Below, piece after piece: positions 46,904-58,200 of a DNA stretch of 64,000 nt. Position 1 is the stretch's first letter, and every line of letters starts with the position of its first letter. The notes under the pieces are model-generated. The model did no database searches. It worked only from the letters and a program-made list of their open reading frames with translations, and was not told the origin of the DNA. The position numbers and the translations under genes were made by a program. The stretch comes from Durusdinium trenchii (Eukaryota; Sar; Dinophyceae; Suessiales; Symbiodiniaceae). The stretch is from positions 237,493 to 301,492 of the forward strand of contig CAXAMN010005336.1 in the NCBI GenBank assembly GCA_963970005.1, read 5' to 3'.

Positions 46904-48757
46904 CTACTTCTCTTGCGTGGCTTTTCCTTCTTCTTTTTCTTCTTCTTGTCCTCTTTCTTCGCAGGGACAGTTTTCTCTTGGGCGTTGGAACGCGCAGTCC
47001 GTGACACGATGACAGTGGCCTGCCTTCCAGAACTTGCACGTCTCCTTCCGAGAGCCTGGCGTAAGTGATCTGGATTGCGATCGACTGCGTTCCTTCCCCT
47101 TTCCTCTTCCTTTTGTCGCGGCCTTTCTCGTGCTTGTAAGGACATGAGGACATGATGCGCAGCGTTTGCACTTCCCGGTCTTTTGGAATTCGAAACATAC
47201 TCCCTTCTTTGGGAGCAGGCACTGCTGTGTCTTTGGCCCCGAGCGAACATTGTCATCGGGTTCCTTCTTCATCCCCGCCAAAACGCTATCCCACTTGTTT
47301 ATGAACCCCTTCAAGTCGTCATTGACCATTTTCACGGACATCAAGTACTCCAGTCCGTAGATCGCACCGTGCTTAATGCTGGTCGCGAAATACTCATGGA
47401 AACGCAGCGACAAACGCCTGCCCTTCACGGGCTTTTCTTCTCTTGCTCGCAGTTCCTTGAAGGTAGCAATCTGACGACCAAGGTCCCCCTCGGCGCAATT
47501 TGTCAAGCTTGCAAGTAGCTTGGCGTCGAGGGTGGCGAATCCCTCTGAATCATCTAGCACGTCCACGGTCTGAGCATCGGCGTAAACCTTGCCTACCCAG
47601 ATCCTTGCCTCGTCTGGCTTCGCTGAAGCCGCAGCAATGTTGTCCCGCACCTTGATCTTCCAATCTCACGATACTTTTCTAGTGTGGGAAACTTGGGAAT
47701 CAGGATCTTGTCGGCCTCTTTAGCCTTTGGGTCACGATCCCTCTCCTTAGCCTTTCGCTGCTGCTTCTTCAACTCTTTGCGGGTGATCCGTGCCAAACAC
47801 GATGATTCAGAACTTGAGTCATCAGATCCACTGTCATCATCAGACGAATCGGATGGCGGCGGAGAAGGAGAACGCCTCTTCTTCCTTTCTTTGGATCGTC
47901 CTCTCCTGGGACTCTTGTCCTGTTTCTTCTCCTTCCGCTTTTCCTTTTTGTCCTTATTGGACTTTCGTTCATCCTCTTCATCAGCGTCTGAGGGATGAGG
48001 TTCTCCTCCGCCAGGGTTCCCGGACTTCTCCATGTGAGTGCGGAGACTCGCAGGAGGCAAAGCTGGGGAATTTGCTGCATTGGTGTCACAGGCACTCGGT
48101 TCCCCGAGGCGTTTTCAAACCTATCTCTCAACTCTTTGATGATCCGACTTTGCTCAGCAAGCTCTGACCGGAGGGCATCCTCTCTTTGCCTAGCAAACGC
48201 CCTTTCGTTCTCTGCAATCGAATGCCTCTCAAGAGCCAAGCGATCGAGATAGGCCCTTTGGTCTTTCTTGCACTTGTTCTGCTTGTTGGGCCTGGTTCAC
48301 GTCGTTCATTCGTTGCATGGTGAGTGCTTCACGTTGTTGTTGGGGTCCTCTACGAAAGCTCTCGCCTCATCGGCTACGACATCACGAACTGCCTAGCTTC
48401 TTCAACAAACTGTTGACCCTGTTCTGCCATCAGAGCCTGGTGCCTTAGTTCAGCGATTTCCGCCATCTGAGCTGATCGGTCCTGATTCACGAAGACCGCT
48501 TGTTGATGGATCTGCCTCGCATCAACGTGCTGCAAATTCAGCGTCGGGGACGGTTCAACGCCGATCGGAGACGTACCAGTCACTGTAGGCAACAGGTTCC
48601 CCTGTGCGATGGATGAAGGAGGCACTGGAGGCCTACGCAAGTCCAACGGCACAACCGGAAGTTCCTCGGCTGGGGAGCTAGACATAGCAGGAGATGTCGG
48701 AACATAACCTGATCGAGATCGATCGTCACGGGAACGAATGTCACCATCATCGGCCAT
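46904..48757 (-). pseudogene. Element 3 gag with CCCH-like zinc fingers
   Basis: The likely start is the ATG at 48757 (M-A-D-D-G-D). The N-terminus is Pro/Ser-rich with a helical segment (A-Q-M-A-E-I-A-E-L-R-H-Q). Frame changes near 48375 and 48080 lead to a very basic then Ser/Asp-rich region (K-K-E-K-R-K-E-K-K-Q-D-K-S; D-S-S-D-D-D-S-G-S-D-D). A folded gag-like domain follows at about 47640-47230. Near 47175-47120 the finger C-F-E-F-Q-K-T-G-K-C-K-R-C-A-S-C-P-H and near 47050-47010 C-K-F-W-K-A-G-H-C-H-R-V-T-D-C recall CCCH fingers, in contrast to the CCHC knuckle of element 1. Confidence 0.6.
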
Positions 48758-48893
48758 GGCTACTAGGTAGCGTCCTACCTGCGGTGGAGAGCAGCTAGAC
48801 CTACAAGCACGTACCGCGCTTTGGCGATACGGCTGATAACCTGTAGTTACAGGCAATCGACCGACTAATACCACGAAGTCGCACCTGTTGTCA

Positions 48894-48909
48894 CTTGAGC
48901 CAAACACGG
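48894..48909 (-). other. Possible relic of the dinoflagellate spliced leader
   Basis: On the minus strand this reads CCGTGTTTGGCTCAAG. The dinoflagellate spliced leader ends CCGTAGCCATTTTGGCTCAA plus G. The match is CCGT plus TTTGGCTCAAG with about five bases missing between. It lies 137 bases before the element 3 gag ATG on the sense strand, where a leader retained from a reverse-transcribed mRNA would lie. An 11-base match can arise by chance. Confidence 0.35.
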
Positions 48910-48989
48910 TAGTAAGTACAAATTAGCCCAGCTGGAGACCCCAATAGCAAGATACAAACCGGGACAAAAAGAAAAATCTGGAAACAGCT

Positions 48990-51056
48990 GCTGTTTTCAA
49001 CACATCGACCATCTCTTCCTTGGACACCATCATCACATAACCGGGACACCATCACAAAATGACCAGGGCACCATCAAAACATGACCGAGACACCGTCACA
49101 ACATGNNNNNNNNNNACCATCAAAACATGACCGAGACACCGTCACAACATGATTGGGACACCATCACAACATAACCGGGACACCATCACAAGCTGACCGG
49201 GACAGCAGCATGACATGACGAGGACACCATCACAACATGACCGGGACACTATCACAACATGACCGGGACACCGTCACATGACCCGGACACCATCAAAACA
49301 TAACCGGCGCACCGCCAAAACATGACCGGGACACCATCACAACATGACCGGGACACCATCAAAACATGATGGGGACACCGTGAGCGAGACACCATCACAA
49401 CATGACTGGGACACCGTCACAACATGACTGAGACACAATCACAACATGACCGGGACACCATCACAAGGTGACCGGGACACCAACATGACATGACGGGAAA
49501 ACCATCACAAGATGACGAGGACACCATCACAACATGACCGGAACACCGTCACATGACCCGGACACCATCAAAACATAACCGGCACACCGCCAAAACATGA
49601 CCAGGACACCATCACAAGGTGACCGGGACACCATCAAAACATGACCGGGACACCGTCACACATGACTGGGACACAATCACAACATGACCGGGACACCATC
49701 ACAAGGTGACCGGGACACCAACATGACACGACGGGAAAACCATCACAAGATGACCAGGACACCATCACAACATGACCGGGACACCCTCACATGACCCGGA
49801 CAGACACCATCAAAACATAACCGGCACACCGCCAAAACATGACCAGGACACCATCACAACAGGACCGGGACGCCATCAAAACATGACCGGGACACCGTCA
49901 CAACACGACCGGGACACCATCAAAACATGACCGGGACACCATCAAAACATGACCGGGACACCATCAAAACAGGACCGGGACACCATCACAACATGACTGG
50001 GACACAATCAAAACATGATCGGGACACCATCACAACATGACCGCGCCACCATCACATGATCGGGACACCATCAAAACATGACCGGGACACCGTCACAACA
50101 TGACTGGGACACAATCACAACATGACCGGGACACCATCACAAGGTGACCGGGACACACACATGACATGACGGGAAAACCATCACAAGATGACCAGGACAC
50201 CATCACAACATGACCGGGACACCGTCACATGACCCGGACACCATCAAAACATAACCGGCACACCGCCAAAACATGACCAGGACACCATCATCACAACACG
50301 ACCGGAACACCATCAAAACATGACTGGGACACCATCACAACATGACCGGGACACCATCAAAACATGACCGGGACACCATCAAAACAGGACCGGGGCACCA
50401 TCACAACATGACTGGGACACAATCAAAACATGATCGGGACACGATCACAACATGACCGCGCCACCATCACATGATCGGGGCACCATCAAAACATGACCGG
50501 GACACCGTCACAACACGACCGGGACACCATCAAAACATGCCCGGGACACAATCGCAACATGACCGGGACACCATCACAAGGTGACCGGGACACCAACATG
50601 ACATGACGGGAAAACCATCACGACACCATCAAAACATGACCGGGACACCGTCACATGACCCGGACACCATCAAAACATAACCGGCACACCGCCAAAACAT
50701 GACCAGGACACCATCACAACACGACACCATCACATGATCGGGACACCATCAAAACATGACCGGGACACCGTCACAACACGACCGGGACACCATCAAAACA
50801 TGCCCAGGACACCATCACAACATGACCGGGACACCATCACAACATGACCGGGACACCTTCAAAACATGACCGGGACACCATCACAACATGACCAGGACAC
50901 CATCAAAACATGACCGGGACACCATCAAAACAGGACCGGGACACCATCACAACATGACTGGGTCACAATCAAAACATGATCGGGACACCATCAAAACATG
51001 ACCGGGACACCAGCATCACATGCGGACGCCATCAAAACATGACCGGGACACCATCC
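48990..51056. repeat. 22-bp satellite array
   Basis: About 2 kb of tandem units of the type GACCGGGACACCATCAAAAC plus AT, roughly 90 copies with many substitutions (ACCATCACAAC, ACCGTCACAAC, CAGGACACC). A distinctive variant pair (CACATGACCCGGACACCATC, then AACATAACCGGCRCACCGCC) recurs at about 49275, 49550, 49788, 50226 and 50652, which shows higher-order structure. It contains an assembly gap, so its true length is unknown. It codes for nothing recognisable. Confidence 0.93.
49106..49115. other. Assembly gap (10 N) inside the satellite
   Basis: Ten Ns. The satellite is probably collapsed here. Confidence 0.99.
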
Positions 51057-51060
51057 GCCC

Positions 51061-52204
51061 ACCAGCTCTGACGGTGACCCGACGGCGCCCGTCCGCCTAT
51101 TAGTTTTGCAAGACCCCATAGCATGGCTATTGGGGAAGTAAGTGAGACACTAGCATGCAACAACACTTTTGAGCGTGCATGTTGGTTTTGCACATGCGTT
51201 TCCTGAAGCAAGAAAGGTATATGAGCGATTTTTGCAGGATTCCAGCGAAAGTTACATGAGCTATTTGGCAGGTATGTTTACTGAAGCAAGATCCCAGCAC
51301 TAAAGCAATTCACTGAAGTGTCATAATACCACCTCCGTAGCAGCAACTCTGGAAAACCACACCTGCAAGCGGCAGATGTACTTAGTTACTTGTAGCATAC
51401 CTCCAAATGCAGATACAGTATACGTCTCAAGCGTAGTCTACAGAAGAACTGGTCGCAAACGCTCCCAGCTGGAGCGCGAAGGCTCTTGAAAAAGCTGCCA
51501 ACTCCAACCCAATGTTGAGGCAAGCACAACTAACATGAAACCTAGGGGCACATGTTCCATCTTAAATTTGGGCACTATCATGGAATTGTTCAAGATGCCT
51601 CTTATACAGGCTGGGATATTGAACATGGAAGCTTCCCAGAGACACTTTGAACTTTTTCAGGTTCATGTTTTTTCGTTCTAAGATTTTTCATGGGAGGATA
51701 CCACAATAATGTTAGATTCGTATGATCAGGGGGATCAACCTCTCAATGTGCGTTTTTTCCAGGAAGGTGTTAGGGCAGCCGCAAAAATAGTCACCTACAG
51801 AGTTCATGTAATTTTGCGTTCATGTGCCTTCATTCTGCGTTCTGCGTCAATTTGCTTTCATTTGTGTTCATTTGTTCTTTTTAATCTGGGGCTGAGTTTT
51901 ATAAATATGGATCTTTCTGGAAATCCGCCGGCCTGCCGGCGTGTTTTGTGGATTGTTTTGGTTAGTATTGCTTGCGTTGGTTTCTATCTACGGCTTGTCT
52001 CTCCGCGCGGATTTTTCGACAGCCTGACGCTCCCCCCCCCCTTGAAATGTATAGGCATACTTGCACAGGTTCCACTCCAGTGGCCTATCTAGTGTGTCCA
52101 TGCTTGACTGCCATAAGGCTCAAGGGATATAGGATAAGACTCTGCGTGAGCAAAAGACACTAGCGGTCTGCACCTCTACCGTGTACGCCCTAGTCACTCT
52201 TTCA
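51061..52204 (+). other. Region expected to hold the 5' LTR of element 2
   Basis: No gene is seen between the satellite and the primer-binding site. An LTR should end at about 52204 (TTTCA before GTGGTAGCGG), but its start could not be fixed because the second LTR lies outside the window. No similarity to the stretch after pol (60851-61032) was seen. Confidence 0.4.
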
Positions 52205-52205
52205 G

Positions 52206-52216
52206 TGGTAGCGGAG
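52206..52216 (+). promoter_or_regulatory. Primer-binding site of element 2 (initiator tRNA-Met-like)
   Basis: TGGTAGCGGAG is the complement of a tRNA 3' end reading CTCCGCTACCA. Folded as an acceptor stem, AGCGGAG would pair with CTCCGCT, giving an A1-U72 first pair, a hallmark of eukaryotic initiator tRNA-Met. It sits 67 bases before the gag ATG. Element 1 carries nearly the same sequence at the matching place. Confidence 0.6.
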
Positions 52217-52282
52217 CAGTGATCCTGGAAGACCCAGGTGAGCTCCTTTCCTAGGCATAGAATTGCTTGTGGGCAAACGGCC

Positions 52283-55200
52283 ATGGATTGGATTGACGAC
52301 TGGGAAGAGCCTGATGCGGATGTGGCTTATGAGCCAGCAGCCTACGTGAATAGGCATGTGAGAAGAGAACCAGCAGCGATAGCTATGACAACACAGGTCA
52401 CTACAAAGGTGCCCCCATCTTATGATGGAAAGACTTCATGGTTTTCCTATGAGGATGCCATAGACGATTGGTGTGATATCACCGAGCTGGAGGATGAGAA
52501 GAGAGGACCAGCATTGAGAAACCGACTAGAAGGAGAAGCAGCTGTATACAAGCGAGTTTTAGACAGAGATGCATTGAAGGCTAATGAGCCACCAGGAGCT
52601 GGAGTAGATTACTTCAAGAGAGTACTACGACCATATTTTGTGAAAGGATCAACCAATGTATTCCTATACAGGTTTATGCAATTCGTGCGATTCAATCGAG
52701 GATCAGCCGACATGATGAAGTGGATGACAAGATTTCAGATTTTACTCCAAAGGCTTATGAGCAGTTGGATGGACATGTTGGATCCAGTAACACAAGTACA
52801 CCCACAGGTACAAGCTCAAATGCAAGCTGATGCAGCGGTGACTGGAGTAGCTCCAACAGCAGAAAGAGTACAGGAAATCATGCAGAATGTCAATGGCAAT
52901 CTGAGAATTCTTCATCAGAACGATTTTCCTTTAGGAGAAAATCTGATTGCCCTACTCATGCTGTCACTTGCAGATTTGTCTCAGGACCAGCGAAACACTT
53001 TGACCTCTTTGATGACTCATCGTGGTAGAGTCCTGCAGCAATACACCACAACAGAGTTGAGGACAGTTTTCATTGAGATGTTCTGCACGACAAAGACTTC
53101 AGTAGACAATCCTTTGATGCAGCCGACAGGTGCTGGAGGTAGAAGATCATTCCTTGTGATGGAAGAAGGAGAACTCGATGGTACATTTGGCTATTGGGCC
53201 GAAGATGAAGAAGATGGAACAGAAGGATTCCTAGATGCCCTGGACGATGTCTTTTGGGTATATGATGAACAGAATTTCTCTTGGTTCCAGAGGAGATTCC
53301 AAGGAAGAAGAGCCAGAAAAGGCAAAGGAAAAGGAAGAAGAAAAGGAAAAGGAAGATCAGGCCGCAGATTTTTCAGACCTCGAGGAAAAGGAAAAGGAAA
53401 GAGACGAGGTAAAGGCCGTTATGCTGATGAGCAATCGACAACTTATCCAGAAGAGTATTATGAAGAGAATCCTTATGAGGACACTTGGGAGTCAAATCAA
53501 GTAGCATATGATGCTATCATTGCCGAAGATATGAATGACTATCTTCAAGGAGAACATGAAGATGCCAATGACTTTTGGCAACAACTTGAAGAAGCATGGT
53601 TTTCCCACAAAGGAAAGGGAAAAGGCAAGAGAAAAGGCAAGAAAGGAAAAGGAAAAGATAAAGGAGATGGCAAACAAGATGCAAACTATGCAAATCAACA
53701 ACAGCCACGTTCTTTACCTGCACCTTCAAGAACTTCACAAGCATCAGGAAGCAACCAAGGTTTCTTTGCACATTGTGTGACAACAGTAGCTGAAGTCCAT
53801 GACAGTGAGGTGGACTTGCTGTCAGGCATGATGACCTCATGTCAGGATGAAGCTGACTGTAATGTCAACAATGGTGAGACGATCTTCGATGGCATGAGTG
53901 CCCCTGTGAGGTACTCTTTGTCAGAGGAGATGCTCACAGATGCTCCTGATGGCTTTGCGCTTATGAGCGCTGAGGAAGAAGTGAAAGAGATGCAGGCTGT
54001 TTCATTTTTGACTGAAAATCGCTTCCCGCCAACTATTGCAATCCTGGACATTGGATGCACTAGAGCTATGGGATCAAGGCGTGCAGTCGATTACTTTTGT
54101 AACTATGTCGACAATCATCCAGACTGTGGACTATGGTACTCTTTTGAGTCTACCAAGAGCAAGTTTTACTTTGCCAATTCTCAGAAGGCTTCTTGCTCTC
54201 AGAAACTGGTGATTTACATGTATGATCGTGCATGGACGATCCACCATACAGAGTTTGACATAGTTGAAGAAGGAGAAGTCCCTTTGCTTATGAGCTTGCC
54301 ACAGATGAGAAACTTAGGATTTGAACTCAGGCTGACACCTCAACATGCTTACCTGACATCGGTGCCTCTTGGTATCAAATTTTTGGAGTTGAAGGTGGCA
54401 GCCAGTACTCATCTTGTTTTGGACTTCCAAGATATTGCATGGTATCTGTCTGACGTGCGTTTGCAGGCTCGGCGCGAGAAGAGCTTTTACTCTCACTTCA
54501 CTCACTATGAATATGGCCATATTTCGGTTGATCACAATAGTGATGAAGATGAAGCTGAGCATGCATATCCTGTGGTTGACTACTGGGAAGTAGATCTTCA
54601 CAAGAGAGAACTGACACGTCACCACAAGGATTACAGGAAGATTCTTTTCCCAGCAACTAAGTCCTGTCCTGTAGACACTGACTTGCTGGAAGACTTGCGA
54701 CTGACAATCATCAAGAAGAAAGAAGGAGGAGAAGAGATCAAGAAGATAGATGATTGGCGCAAGGCAAAATGGAAGGACCTACAAATTGGCTATGAATGGC
54801 GTGGTAGAACAATTTTTAAGTTCAAGCCAGATGCCAAAATTCCGGATCTAAAGATCAGGAAGGCTGGCATTGAGCACCGTGGCATTGGTGATCCCGATGC
54901 AGTGGTGCGCTCCTCCTCAGAGAAGGTTCCCATTGCAAAGGACAGGGAACCAGGCTTCTCTTCAGAGAAGGAAGGTGCACCATCCAGTGCCGCGGAAAAG
55001 CCCGTGCCGCCGAAGTTTCGGTATACATCCAAGGGTTGTGATCCATTTTGGAAAGGACACAAGTCGAAACCATCTGAGCCTCCAATTGATTTAAAGGGTG
55101 ATGATCCTGAAGGGTATACTCCCTCAGAACCACCTGAGAGGCCAGAAGGTGAACTTGTAGAAATTCCTAAAGCATCAAAAGGACCATCAAGTGATAAACA

Positions 55201-58200
55201 TGAACCACTTGAACCAGGTGATGGCGCTCTTGAGCCTAGGCGGATTTCAATCCCATTACCTGGTAGTGAAGTTGTTGCAATGACACCGGCATATAGGAAG
55301 ATGTTGCAGAGACTGGAGGACAAGGTAGAGCTTTATAAGCTTCATGTGAAGCACTACCATATGAGTCCTACTCAGTTTCGTAGACGTGTTTCTATGTTGA
55401 AGCTTCCTGACTCTGTTTTAGAGAAGTATGAATCAGTTGTCAGGAACTGCCGTGTTTGTAACACTTCAGTGGCACCTCCGCCACGAGCCAGAGTCTCCGG
55501 TATTAGAGCTTCATGTTTTGGTGATGTTGTTTTTGCTGATCATTGTGAGGTTGAACTTCACAAGAACAAGTATATCATTCTACTTGTTCTTGATGGTGCC
55601 ACAAATCTTCTCTGGGCTACGGCGCAGAAAGACCTCATAGATCAAACCACCATCCAAGCATTGAGGCAATGGTCTGATGAGAACAATTGTGTTCCGAAGG
55701 CCATCGTAGGAGACGAAGCCCTTTTCACAGATGCTTTTGTTGAATACTACAGGTTTCATGGTATACAACAATGTCCTTGTGGGCCAAGAACTCCTTGGCC
55801 GAACCGAGCAGAGACAGCTGTACGTTTGTTCAAACGTATGTGGCATGTTAGGAAGGTAGATCTGGATGACCCACGTTTTCGTGGTGTTACGGTCAGAGAA
55901 GTGGTCAAGAAAGTAGTGTGGGCAAGAAATTGTCAGTTGACTATCAGTGGATACTCACCAATAGAGATAGCAACTGGAAGACGTCCACCAGATCTTTTTG
56001 ACCTAGAGACCGCAAGCCCTGAGCAATTGTCAGCTAGTGCAGCCGCACAAGATCGTACAAATCTGGAACTACAACGTGTAGCTTTGAGAGCTCATCAAGA
56101 AGCACGACAAGCTCAGGACCTTCGAGCAGATCTTGCAAGAAGGACTATGCCAAGCGACGGTCCCTATTTCCAAGGAGAGAAGGTTTTCGTTTGGACTCAG
56201 GATTCATCAAAGTTCAAGGATAAAGGACGTTGGGTTCGTGCCACAGTACTTGGACAAGAAGGAGCTATGGTCCAAGCCAACACTGGTAAGGCAGTGGTAC
56301 GTGTGAATCAGTCAAAGGTTAGACGAGATCACGATGAGTGGCATGATGTTTCCATACCGGCATTAGACGATGAGAATCCGGAGAACTTACGTGAAGATCA
56401 CGAACTGTATGTTGATGCCGAATTTGGAGAACAGTCCTTTTTCTTCTGTAATGATGATCATCCTGATGTTGTTGAGTTACTTCATGGAAACAGTGGATTA
56501 TCTTGGTTTCTTTCAAAGAATGGTGTTAGAGTTGCATCTCCTATGGATTTCAAGGCAGGATACAACTTTTCCACTCTGAAGGGTCAAGATGGTATTTGGC
56601 AGCAACTTGAGAGGTTGCAGCCACACTGTGTAGTGATCAACAATCCTTCTCCTAAACAGAACAGAGCTTCTATTTGGTTGCTATGTTGCAATGTGATTGA
56701 GTGGCAGTTGAGAAGGAAGAAACATGTGTTTGTGACTGTTCCCAAAGGAAACAAGTTTTGTCTGTTTTTGCAGAAGTTCATTTCTTCTTTGAAGAATCCG
56801 ATTTTTGCTTTTGATGTGAATATGAATTGTTTCTGCTATTGTCCTAAGGGAATTAGTTACGTGACAGTCTTCCATTCCTACGCATCCTGCCAAGGATGGA
56901 AAGGTATTGGTGACTGTTCATTTCAAGCTAAAACAGTGCAAGCCACGAGAAGCAACCAGTACTTCAAGGATCCTGACTGGAAGAAGTTTCCTTTTTCATT
57001 TCTGGTTGAGATGAATCGTTTTCTTCCTTATAGTGAGACTTCCGACAAGCGTCAGAGTTTCCTTATTGAAGATCTTCTGGAGAATTTTGACTCTGGAAGT
57101 TTGTGTGGAACAGCTCTTGTGTTAGAGAGAGAAGCTCATCAGTCAATTTTGCTGAATTCCGTAAGAACGGAAGAGACGACGGAAATTCCGGTTCCACTTC
57201 GACATATACTACCACAAAGGTTCACTACGACTGAACTGATCAGAACTTTGAGGCAGGTCGATGCACTACCTCAGAGATCAGAGTTTGATGTGACAACATC
57301 CTCTGACTCTCGAATTGTGTCATTGATTCCAGGCCTGAAGGAGATTAGACGAAGAACCTTGCCACAGATGTATTTTGAGAGATGTAAGGTTTATCGTGGT
57401 ACTTTTGGCAGAGTGCATCCTCTCTTCAATTCTGAAGATGATGCAGTGTTGATTATGTGGAAGCCAGGAAAATACCATCAGGTTTTCTTTATGTTTGTGT
57501 CACAACTGTCTCCTCATCGTGAACAGTTTTTGATAGATCATTGGAGTATGATAGTTTTCGAGGCAGAGACGACAGGCGCTGTGAAGCGCATTGTGACTCC
57601 TGATGAAGTAGCTCTAGAGGATCCAAGGGATCAACCTCCAGACTACGGACCACCGATGGATGATGATATGACTTATGAGCCAAATCCAGTCTCGGGGGAA
57701 CAGCAGTATTTTGATCCAGATGATGAAGATATGAATCCGCCTGGTGGTGGACCGGGTGGCAACCCTGATGATCATCAGGGTGGACAACCTCCGGGACCAC
57801 CTCCGACAGGTCCCGCAGCTGTTCCGAATCAGTTCGGAAATCCCGATGTTCCTTTAGAGCAACTCGGGTATCCATCGAGCGATCCGGAAGAGGCAATGCC
57901 GGAGATTTCGAGTGAATCCCGTCCGCCAGATGATCCGGGTCAACCGCCGATAGGTTTTCCAATCGATACGGATCCCGTTCATCCGTTCGTTCCGTCGCCC
58001 GATTCGAATACGCCGGAGCCAGAACCATATGTTCCGGAGAATCGTGAACGTCACAGCAAGCAAATGCGGAAGCTTTCTGTGGACTCAACTGATGCTTTGC
58101 CAAAGGCCAAGGTGAAGTTTCAGGTTAAACATTCTAAGGTTCAGTTGCCGGGACATGATGAACCTATTCCGGCACCTCCGAAATCTGTTCCGAGAAGTTT

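Larger units (their letters stand above)
44713..48757 (-). mobile_element. Copia gag-protease-integrase half, minus-oriented half of element 3
   Basis: From 48757 downwards the order is gag, CCCH-type fingers, protease, integrase and the start of the post-integrase linker, ending at about 44713. What is missing here (linker to RT) is what the plus-strand piece at 43486-44712 supplies, so the two pieces look like one element broken and inverted. There are several frame changes and an in-frame stop in integrase. No LTR was recognised. Confidence 0.7.

Noticed and set aside
48990-51056. Possible CRISPR array
   Set aside because: Units are contiguous 22-bp repeats with substitutions and no unique spacers, in a eukaryotic context; it is a satellite.
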